This document shows, piece by piece, positions 57,933-64,000 of a stretch of DNA of 64,000 nt. A model generated the notes under the pieces. It worked only from the letters and a program-made list of their open reading frames with translations. It made no database searches and was not told the origin of the DNA. Position 1 is the stretch's first letter. Each line of letters starts with the position of its first letter. Origin of the DNA: Colimorpha_A sp045540115 (GTDB lineage Bacteria > Bacillota > Clostridia > Oscillospirales > CAG-272); contig JAZQGR010000056.1 of assembly GCA_045540115.1 (NCBI GenBank), positions 11,366-75,365 on the forward strand, written 5' to 3'. The translations under genes and the position numbers were made by a program.

Positions 57933-57961
57933 TTGATATTTCCCCTATAATGTGTTATACT
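57933..57961 (+). promoter_or_regulatory. Sigma-A promoter of the hydrolase operon
   Basis: TTGATA and TATACT are separated by 17 bp, 28 bp before the start codon. Confidence 0.75.
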
Positions 57962-57989
57962 GATTTTATAATTACAAGAGGAAAAAGAA

Positions 57990-58892
57990 ATGACCACCGA
58001 ATCCGCGAGAAAAAAGCTTGAAAAATTGAAGCCGATATTGAACGGCTGCTCGATAAAGACGGCGCGCATGGGACAGGACATGCTCGGCGCGATCTCGTCT
58101 ATCGGTAAAAAGGAAAGCTATGAAAAGCTGATCTTTCCCAACTTCAAATGCGGTATCATAACTCCCGATGTGCTGACCGACGAAAGTGTCGCGCTTGTCT
58201 ATATACACGGCGGCGGATATATTGCGGGCGGTCTTGAATACGCAAAGGGCTACGCTTCATATATCTCCGAAAAAACAGGGCTGAAAACATATTTCCCGGC
58301 ATACCGTCTTGCGCCCGAAAATAAGTGTCCCGACGCGGTCAAGGATTGCGTCAAGACCTATAAATATCTGACCGAAACGCTTTCTTACGACCCGAAGAAG
58401 ATAATAATCTGCGGTGAAAGCGCGGGCGGCGGGCTGATATACGCCCTCATGGCGGCGCTGAAAAAGCTGTCGCTTCCGCTTCCGCTCGGACTTATCGCAA
58501 TTTCCCCGTGGGTAGACCTCACGATGTCAGGTCCGTCATACGAGTTCAATGCCGATGTCGATCCCTCGATGGCGCTCGAACGACTGCAATTTTTTGCCGA
58601 ATGCTATACCGAAGATCCGAACGACCCGATCGCCTCGCCTCTTTTCGGAGACTTGACCGACCTCCCTCCGTCCCTCATCGTTTCGGGCGGAGACGAGATA
58701 ATGCTTTCCGACTCTGTGTCACTTCACGAAAAGCTGTTGTCTCAAAATTCCCCGTCGCGCCATCACGTTGAACCCGGCCTCTGGCACGCATATCCGCTTT
58801 ATCATCTTACCGACGTAGACGACGGACTGATTACCGATTTCATAAAGGAGCTTCTGAATAATGAAGAAAGACCTCCGCTGGATGAAGCTTGA
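57990..58892 (+). CDS. HSL-type alpha/beta hydrolase (family IV esterase)
   Basis: A 300-residue esterase of the hormone-sensitive-lipase type. The oxyanion motif HGGG is at 73-76 and the nucleophile elbow GESAGG has S144. The acid residue is in GGDEIMLSDS and the catalytic His in LWHAYPLYH. The first gene of a three-gene operon with an acyltransferase and a zinc-ribbon membrane protein. AGAGGA precedes ATG 57990. It overlaps the acyltransferase gene by 32 bp. Substrate unknown. Confidence 0.9.
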   Translation: MTTESARKKLEKLKPILNGCSIKTARMGQDMLGAISSIGKKESYEKLIFPNFKCGIITPDVLTDESVALVYIHGGGYIAGGLEYAKGYASYISEKTGLKTYFPAYRLAPENKCPDAVKDCVKTYKYLTETLSYDPKKIIICGESAGGGLIYALMAALKKLSLPLPLGLIAISPWVDLTMSGPSYEFNADVDPSMALERLQFFAECYTEDPNDPIASPLFGDLTDLPPSLIVSGGDEIMLSDSVSLHEKLLSQNSPSRHHVEPGLWHAYPLYHLTDVDDGLITDFIKELLNNEERPPLDEA

Positions 58893-60144
58893 CAATGCGG
58901 CAAAGATATACCCTGCCGCACGCCGCAGATATTGGACAAACGTTTTCCGCCTCTCGGTCACTTATCACGATCCCGTCGATCCCGAGGTGCTGAAAAATGC
59001 GCTCAGCCGCGTAATAAAACGCTTTCCGTCCGTTGCGGCACGCATCAATACAGGCATTTTCTGGTACTATATCGAGGAGATCGGACGTACCCCCGAGATC
59101 CTTCGCGAGGAAGATCATCCGCTTAACCGAATGCCCTTCCGCGACATAAAAAAGTGTGCGTTCCGCGTTCTGTACTATAAAAACAGAATGTCTGTCGAGA
59201 TTTTCCACGCGATCACCGACGGTACGGGCGCTATGACGTTCGTCAAGACCCTTGCCGCAGAGTACGTTCGCCAAAGGTACGGCGAGGAAGTTCCATGTGA
59301 GAACGGCATTCTCGATATAAACGAGGATCCGAGCCGCGAGGAGCTTGAGGACAGCTTCGGTCGATACATTTCCCCCGTAAACCCCGGCTGGAAGGAGCCG
59401 AACGCCTACGCGATCAAGGGAACGCGTGAGGAGGACGGCTTTATGCACGTCGTGACGGGCATCATGGACTCTGACGAAATAAGAAACCTCGCAAAAAGCT
59501 ACGGCGTGACGGTCACGGCGTTCCTTGCCGCAGTTATGATGAAAAGCATTTACGATCATCAGAGGGAGCGCGTAAAGAATCCAAAGCATCTGAAGCACGT
59601 AAGAGTGCTTATACCTATAAACCTGCGTTCCTTCTTGCCGAGCAAAACGATGCGAAACTTTGCGCAGTATATTACGCCGGATATTGATCCCCGACTCGGT
59701 GAATACACCTTCGAGGAAATGGTCAAGGCGGTTCATCACAAGATGGGGCTTGACCTCAACGCCAAGTACCTTTCAGCAAAGTTTACGCCGAACGTTCGCT
59801 CGGAGCGCATGAAGATACTGCGCATAATGCCGCTGTTTATAAAAAATTTCGCGATGAAGCTCGTTTATACCGCCGTCGGCGAGAAAAAATCGAGTATCTG
59901 TATGTCGAATCTCGGCGTAGTTACGCTTCCCGAAAGTATGGTGAAGCATATTGAAAGATTCGATTTCGTCCTCGGTCTGCAGGCGATCTCGCCCGTTAAC
60001 TGTGGATATCTTTCCTATAACGGCAAGCTGATCGTCAACTTCGTCCGCGGCATCAAGGAATCCGACCTTGAAAGAAACTTCTTTACGACCCTGCGCAAAA
60101 TGGGTGTCCATATTCTCGTTGAGAGTAACGGTACGGGGGATTAA
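58861..60144 (+). CDS. Condensation-like acyltransferase (alcohol acetyltransferase type)
   Basis: A 427-residue protein of the condensation-domain/alcohol acetyltransferase fold. The catalytic HxxxD is HAITDG at H116-D120, intact; the second structural motif is near PINLRSFL. It starts MKKDLRWMKLDNAAKIYP, a common opening of this family in Firmicutes. AAAGGAG precedes ATG 58861 within the hydrolase gene. A likely role is acyl transfer to a lipid or small molecule, with the esterase next door possibly reversing it. Substrates unknown. Confidence 0.83.
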   Translation: MKKDLRWMKLDNAAKIYPAARRRYWTNVFRLSVTYHDPVDPEVLKNALSRVIKRFPSVAARINTGIFWYYIEEIGRTPEILREEDHPLNRMPFRDIKKCAFRVLYYKNRMSVEIFHAITDGTGAMTFVKTLAAEYVRQRYGEEVPCENGILDINEDPSREELEDSFGRYISPVNPGWKEPNAYAIKGTREEDGFMHVVTGIMDSDEIRNLAKSYGVTVTAFLAAVMMKSIYDHQRERVKNPKHLKHVRVLIPINLRSFLPSKTMRNFAQYITPDIDPRLGEYTFEEMVKAVHHKMGLDLNAKYLSAKFTPNVRSERMKILRIMPLFIKNFAMKLVYTAVGEKKSSICMSNLGVVTLPESMVKHIERFDFVLGLQAISPVNCGYLSYNGKLIVNFVRGIKESDLERNFFTTLRKMGVHILVESNGTGD

Positions 60145-60149
60145 CGCAA

Positions 60150-60320
60150 AGAAGCTTTGCCACGTCGTCTTGCCTTCCCCTCAGGGGAAGGTGGCTGCGA
60201 CGAAGGAGCAGACGGATGAGGTGTTCGGATGTGATGTTACATCGTTTTGGGACACCTCATCCGGTTTCGCCTTGCTCAACCACCTTCCCCTGAGGGGAAG
60301 GCAAGACAGCGTTCTATTGA
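60150..60320. repeat. Two head-to-head A-type repeats inside the operon
   Basis: A forward A unit (second hairpin CTGCGACGAAGGAGCAG, GATGAGGTGTTCGGATG) faces an inverted unit (GACACCTCATCCGG, TTCGCCTTGCTCAACCACC, CCTTCCCCTGAGGGGAAGG). The forward unit is nearly identical to that at 12226. It sits between two genes of one operon. Confidence 0.85.
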
Positions 60321-60373
60321 AAATCCAACCTAAAATACATCCACTACCGCCCATCGGGCAGAAAGGAAAAAAT

Positions 60374-61075
60374 ATGTACTGTGTAAAATGCGGCGTTGAG
60401 CTCGCCGATAGTGAAAAAAGCTGTCCGCTTTGCGGCACGACTGTCATCTGCCCCGACGGGCTGGTGAGAGCCGAAAAAGATTCACCGTATCCGCCGCACC
60501 CCGGCAAGATAATCGAGGGGATAAGCAAGCTTGGAATAATGTTTATTATGACCTTTTCTTTCGTCATTCCGATAATGATATGCCTGCTTACCGATATAAA
60601 GGTGAACGGACACATTGAATGGTCGGGATACGTCTTGCTTTCTCTTATTCTCCTTTACGTTACCTTTATTCTGCCATTTTGGTTCAATAAGCCGAACCCC
60701 GTAGTCTTTGTTCCGATCGACTTCCTCGCGACAGGAATTTTGCTTCTGTATATAAGCGAAAAGACGGGCGGAAAGTGGTTTCTCCCCTTCGCCTTTCCCG
60801 TTGTCGGAATAACTGCGTTGATCGTAACGACCGTCGTCGCTTTGACACGGTATACAAGAGGCGGATCGCCATATATCTTCGGCGGCGCAATAATCGCACT
60901 CGGCGCCTTTTCGATGCTTATCGAGTTCCTTTCCTGCGTCGCGTTCGATATCGAAAAAATGTGGCGCTGGTCGCTCTACCCCGCATTTTCCCTCTTCCTC
61001 ATCGGAATGTTTCTTATCATCGTCGGCATCTGTAAGCCCCTGCGCAGAGCGCTCAGAAAAAAGCTGTTCTTCTGA
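60374..61075 (+). CDS. Zinc-ribbon multi-pass membrane protein (DUF6320-like)
   Basis: A 233-residue protein: an N-terminal zinc ribbon with C3, C6, C17 and C20, a short linker, then about six transmembrane segments from residue 50 to 220 (for example MFIMTFSFVIPIMICLLT, YVLLSLILLYVTFILPFWF). Proteins with this plan are annotated as DUF6320 in Firmicutes; that label is from memory, so I use it as a likeness. GAAAGGAAA precedes ATG 60374. The ATG upstream at 60068 reads through a repeat and is rejected. Third gene of the hydrolase-acyltransferase set. Confidence 0.8.
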   Translation: MYCVKCGVELADSEKSCPLCGTTVICPDGLVRAEKDSPYPPHPGKIIEGISKLGIMFIMTFSFVIPIMICLLTDIKVNGHIEWSGYVLLSLILLYVTFILPFWFNKPNPVVFVPIDFLATGILLLYISEKTGGKWFLPFAFPVVGITALIVTTVVALTRYTRGGSPYIFGGAIIALGAFSMLIEFLSCVAFDIEKMWRWSLYPAFSLFLIGMFLIIVGICKPLRRALRKKLFF

Positions 61076-61086
61076 ATTTATAATAA

Positions 61087-61376
61087 CAAAAAGCACCCGA
61101 AAGGGTGATTGCGATAAGGGATTATCATAATCACAGTGAAATATTTCCCCACGGAAATGTGAAATATTGCTATCGCAATATGATATATGCCCTTTGGGCA
61201 TATTATTGTAAAAAACGATCCGTTGCAAAATGCAACGGATCATTTTTATTCCTTAATATTTTCGAAGAAAATATTTCATAGGCGAAGCCTATTTCATACG
61301 ACGCAAGTCGTATTTCACCAATTTGCGAAGCAAATTGATTTCATTTCAGATTGAGCTTAGGGATAAGCTCAATCTG
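61087..61376. repeat. Array of distinct short hairpins (second type)
   Basis: The 316-bp gap holds a row of palindromes: ATTTCC/GGAAAT, ATTGC/GCAAT, ATGCCC/GGGCAT, GATCCGTTGC/GCAACGGATC, AATATTTTC/GAAAATATT, ATAGGC/GCCTAT, ACGAC/GTCGT, CAATTTGC/GCAAATTG and AGATTGAGCTT/AAGCTCAATCT. Linkers are variations of TATTTCAT or GTGAAATAT. The loops are often GAA, GCAA or TTT. The first stem AAAAGCACCCGAAAGGGTG is a degraded terminator of the preceding gene. Confidence 0.85.
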
Positions 61377-61391
61377 CTAATGGGCGGTTAT

Positions 61392-62288
61392 TTATCTGAT
61401 CTTTTTGAAATTTCCGTAAGTTTCATTCACGGTTTCGCAATATGAGAAGGTATTGTCGTATTTTGAGAGAATGTTTTTGAAATCGACCATCTGGTGCTTA
61501 TTTACCACACAGAGAAGAACAGTATTTTCGGTATTCCCGTATGAACCGACCGCACTGACACGGGTCGTTCCATGGCGAAGCTTCTCGAAGATCTCGGCGG
61601 TTATTTCGTCCGGATGCGTCGTTATCACCGTAAACTTATATGCTTGCTTTGTGCCCGTGATTATATAGTTGCCCACAAAGGTTGCAAGGAAGCAGTAGAG
61701 CACGCAGAGACATATCGGCTCGTAATTGTATACGAGAGATCCGTTCTCGTCGCGGGTCGCGTAGACAAAAAACGATGCAACTGCAACGACAGCATTAAGA
61801 ATAAAGGTGACGTAGAAAAAGTTAAGCTCGGGCTTGACCTTGCTTATATATCTGGAAATTATATCGGTGCCGCCCGTCGACGAGCTTACCTTGAAGCAAA
61901 AGGCGTTGACCGCTCCGCTGATAACTCCGCTGAGTATTACCGGAAAGATCGTGTTGTGACCGTCTGCATTGTACTGAAATGCCGTAAAGCCGATCCTCTG
62001 AAAAAGCATAAACGAAAAGGAATAGGCGAGGCAAAAGAACAACGACCGTTTTGCAAAAGCGCGGTCAACGAAAAAATAAGCAAGGATACACAGAGGAATA
62101 TTTATCAGCAACGACATATAGCCGATGCTGATCCCCGTCTTGTACTGTATCATCGTTGTGATTCCGCCGACTCCAGCGGGGGCGAAATTGTTTTTGACGA
62201 TGAAAAGGTAATAATTAAGCGCTAAAATGATACCGAGGAAGAATATCAGGATATACTCTGATACCGTTAAAAGCCTTTTAGCTTTCAT
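61392..62288 (-). CDS. YitT family membrane protein
   Basis: A 298-residue protein with about five N-terminal transmembrane segments (residues 8-195) and a C-terminal DUF2179-like cytoplasmic domain (about 210-298) containing KFTVITTHPDEITAEIF and TKQAYKFTVIT. NNFAPAGVGGITTMI and SSTGGTDII are the YitT core motifs. The family is widespread in Firmicutes; function is unknown (a transporter is suspected). AAAGGGG precedes ATG 62288. It lies downstream of the Nudix gene with 8 bp between. Confidence 0.92.
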   Translation of the reverse strand: MKAKRLLTVSEYILIFFLGIILALNYYLFIVKNNFAPAGVGGITTMIQYKTGISIGYMSLLINIPLCILAYFFVDRAFAKRSLFFCLAYSFSFMLFQRIGFTAFQYNADGHNTIFPVILSGVISGAVNAFCFKVSSSTGGTDIISRYISKVKPELNFFYVTFILNAVVAVASFFVYATRDENGSLVYNYEPICLCVLYCFLATFVGNYIITGTKQAYKFTVITTHPDEITAEIFEKLRHGTTRVSAVGSYGNTENTVLLCVVNKHQMVDFKNILSKYDNTFSYCETVNETYGNFKKIR

Positions 62289-62296
62289 AAATACCT

Positions 62297-62821
62297 TTAC
62301 CCCTTTTGTACTCGGCTTTTAAGCCACTTATCGTACTCCTCAAGTGCGGCGGCGTCACGGGCTTGGATATATTTTTTCTGCGCGGTCTCGGGATTTGAGC
62401 CTGTGATCTTCTTGACAAGCGTTTCGTACGGCACCCAGAGGAGCTTTACGTTCACGGCGCGCTCCTTTGGAGTAAGGCGGTTTTTCTCGATATGCTTTTC
62501 GGTTTTGACCGCGAAGTAGAAGGATTTCTGAGTGAAATCGTGGCAGGCGCGGTTCTCGTAAACGTAACCGAGGACGCGGATCTTGTCACACGAGCAGCCC
62601 GTTTCCTCGAAGATCTCGCGCTTCAGGGCATCGATAAGCCCTTCGCCCTTTTCAACTCCGCCGCCCGGCAGGGAATACAGGTCGAATTTTTCGGTATACA
62701 TAAGCGCGTACTTACCGTCGCGGCGGCGCAGAACCGCACGTGCGGCGAGGCGCGGAGAGTGATTTGACATTCCTTCTTCGCCGAGGAGAACCGAATCGTT
62801 CAGATCTTTAAGCTTTTTCAT
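62297..62821 (-). CDS. Nudix hydrolase
   Basis: A 174-residue Nudix protein. The Nudix box GGVEKGEGLIDALKREIFEETG runs from about residue 54 to 75 with all the metal-binding Glu residues. The N-terminal strand LAARAVLRRRDGKYALMYT and the loop LYSLPGGGVEKG are typical; substrate cannot be told from sequence. GGAGACCGAC precedes ATG 62821. It lies 31 bp upstream of the YitT gene and 31 bp after the glycosyltransferase, forming one minus-strand run. Confidence 0.92.
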   Translation of the reverse strand: MKKLKDLNDSVLLGEEGMSNHSPRLAARAVLRRRDGKYALMYTEKFDLYSLPGGGVEKGEGLIDALKREIFEETGCSCDKIRVLGYVYENRACHDFTQKSFYFAVKTEKHIEKNRLTPKERAVNVKLLWVPYETLVKKITGSNPETAQKKYIQARDAAALEEYDKWLKSRVQKG

Positions 62822-62852
62822 TTGTCGGTCTCCTTTCGGAAGATTTGATGCG

Positions 62853-63656
62853 TTACTTGATCGGCTGACCTGCCTTGCGGTGATGCCTTGCCTTGTAGGA
62901 GGCGGGAAGGAACGCGGCGACGACGGGCTTGAGCGTCATCAGCTTGTATTTAAACGGTGCGTTTGTTTCCTTATAATATTTAAGATAGACCTTGCGAATA
63001 CCGAGAGCCGCCTTGACGGTACGCTTTTTGTAATCGGAAAGGCTCTCCTGATAGAGATAAAGCGGATCGGGGAGGTTTATACCCTTATAGCCCGCGATCG
63101 CAAATCGGAACCACAAATCAAGATCCTCGCATCTCATCGTCTCGGGCGAAACCCGATAACCGCCGAGGGCATCGAGGACGCTTTTGCGCATCATAATTGT
63201 CGGATGAGCAAAGGGAGAGGCGGTAAGGTAAACGTTTTTGATCGGATCGTATTCGTAAATTCGGTTGTAAAGAAGCTTGTCCCCGTCTTTTATGGTAAGA
63301 GACGTGCCGACAAGGTCGATCTCACGATGACTGTCAAGAAACGCGACCTGCTTTTCAAAGCGTGTAGGACAGGAAATGTCATCGGCATCCATTCTCGCGA
63401 TATATTCGCCGTCGGCAACCGACAGACAATGGTTCAGTGAATAGGCGAGGCGCATATTCTTCTCGTTTTTCAGAAGCTTGATATTTGAGTGCTTCTCGGC
63501 GTAAGACTGCGCAAGGGCATAGGTGCCGTCAGTTGATCCGTCGTCACACATTATGAGTTCAAAATCACGGTAGGTCTGGGCAAGGATCGACTCGATCGCG
63601 TCGCCAAGCGTCGCTTCACAGTTATATATACCCATTATAACCGAGATCTTACTCAT
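62853..63656 (-). CDS. Family 2 glycosyltransferase
   Basis: A 267-residue GT-A-fold glycosyltransferase. VIMGIYNCEATL begins the domain, CDDGSTDGT is the nucleotide-binding Asp motif, ARMDADD the metal DXD and CEDLDLWFR the catalytic ED. No transmembrane segment is seen, so it is peripheral and uses an unknown nucleotide sugar for a surface glycan. The start MSKISVIM at 63656 is chosen; the longer frame to 63716 covers the promoter. First gene of the run with the Nudix and YitT genes. Confidence 0.93.
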   Translation of the reverse strand: MSKISVIMGIYNCEATLGDAIESILAQTYRDFELIMCDDGSTDGTYALAQSYAEKHSNIKLLKNEKNMRLAYSLNHCLSVADGEYIARMDADDISCPTRFEKQVAFLDSHREIDLVGTSLTIKDGDKLLYNRIYEYDPIKNVYLTASPFAHPTIMMRKSVLDALGGYRVSPETMRCEDLDLWFRFAIAGYKGINLPDPLYLYQESLSDYKKRTVKAALGIRKVYLKYYKETNAPFKYKLMTLKPVVAAFLPASYKARHHRKAGQPIK

Positions 63657-63687
63657 TTCACCACGCCTTTCAAATAACAATAAATAT

Positions 63688-63716
63688 ATAATAACAGAAT
63701 AAGAATGAAAAGTCAA
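63688..63716 (-). promoter_or_regulatory. Sigma-A promoter of the glycosyltransferase run
   Basis: TTGACT and TATTAT on the minus strand are separated by 17 bp, about 32 bp before the start codon. Confidence 0.85.
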
Positions 63717-63744
63717 TGTTTTTGTTGTGTATGTGTTGCGGTCG

Positions 63745-64000
63745 GGCGTTTCCGTAGTAGGGGCGAACTGTGTTCGCCCGTTCGGAACAAATGTAACACT
63801 GGTTTTGCACGGCGGGAGTAAACCCCCGCCCTACAAACAACATACCAAAGAGACGCGAAACGTTGTTAGCCTTCCCTTTGGGTAGCGAAGCGGCGACGCG
63901 GTAGTGAATGACTGCCGGTGGCAGTCAGAGCCGCGGCGTGACCGAGCCGCAGCGAGACAGGGGGACCGCAGACGCTGCGTCTGCGGTGGATGAGGTGTAG
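63745..64000. repeat. B hairpins and an A unit carrying a large insert
   Basis: GTAGGGGCGAACTGTGTTCGCCCG, then a B hairpin GGCGGGAGTAAACCCCCGCC with CCTACAAACAAC tail, then an A unit CCTTCCCTTTGGG interrupted by about 75 bp of new palindromic DNA (CGAAGCGGCGACGCGG, GACTGCCGGTGGCAGTC, CGAGCCGCAGCGAG), and resuming with GGGGGACCGCAGACGC/GCGTCTGCGG and GATGAGGTGTAG at the window end. No gene is seen. Confidence 0.83.

Overview
The window looks like a chromosomal segment of an uncultured, spore-forming Clostridia bacterium, probably a gut Oscillospirales- or Christensenellales-like lineage; I cannot place it more finely. Reasons: Spo0A and SpoIID, the CdaA/CdaR and DarA cyclic-di-AMP genes, a Na+-pumping biotin decarboxylase operon, a SAM-I riboswitch in front of metK, strong Shine-Dalgarno sequences, consensus sigma-A promoters with 17-bp spacers, and many short lipoproteins. 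There is no phage, insertion-sequence transposase, CRISPR array or plasmid gene. Nearly all genes are housekeeping or ordinary accessory genes.

Layout. 0-5 kb: a minus-strand operon of five decarboxylase/transcarboxylase subunits, then tRNA-Arg. 5.8-12.2 kb: tadA, then rlmH, a WG-repeat protein, a Thr-rich membrane protein and nfo, then a WalJ-type hydrolase and a small membrane protein. 12.4-16.2 kb: an SbcD-like nuclease, metK-folA under a SAM riboswitch. 16.8-24.7 kb: recJ-rel-dtd-hemZ-flippase, with the last two read as one continuous frame. 24.9-31.3 kb: a COG2509 flavoprotein, cdaA-cdaR, spo0A, spoIID. 31.4-36.4 kb: a mixed-strand stretch with a deacetylase, a YtvI-like permease, a cyclophilin lipoprotein and a small HTH islet. 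36.5-39.6 kb: twin SGNH esterases, RNHCP protein and an XRE-TPR regulator. 39.8-46.9 kb: AlaX-manA, ferredoxin, darA-holB-yaaT, a PepSY-like protein, rbfA. 47.4-50.6 kb: uxuB-uxuA and a sugar isomerase. 50.8-57.3 kb: tRNA-Met and tRNA-Glu, ddl, U32 peptidase, two lipoproteins, fba. 58-61 kb: esterase, acyltransferase and zinc-ribbon membrane protein in one operon. 61.4-63.7 kb: YitT protein, Nudix hydrolase, glycosyltransferase.

The most striking content is not coding. Most gaps between transcription units are filled by a mosaic of short palindromic modules. One type (A) reads as a constant CCTTCCCC/GGGGAAGG hairpin, then a second hairpin whose stem differs from copy to copy but stays paired, then a constant GATGAGGTG tail. 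A second type (B) has a variable stem followed by a constant CCTACAA/G tail. Modules are nested: the same inner palindrome of about 45 bp sits inside at least three unrelated outer hairpins. There are also three arrays of small distinct hairpins; two of them lie directly downstream of tRNA genes, and one of these is a 170-bp tandem repeat. No mobility enzyme for these elements is encoded here, so if they move they must be served in trans. This repeat system is my main candidate for something under-described. The in-frame hemZ-flippase fusion at an A7 homopolymer is the most notable single-gene oddity.
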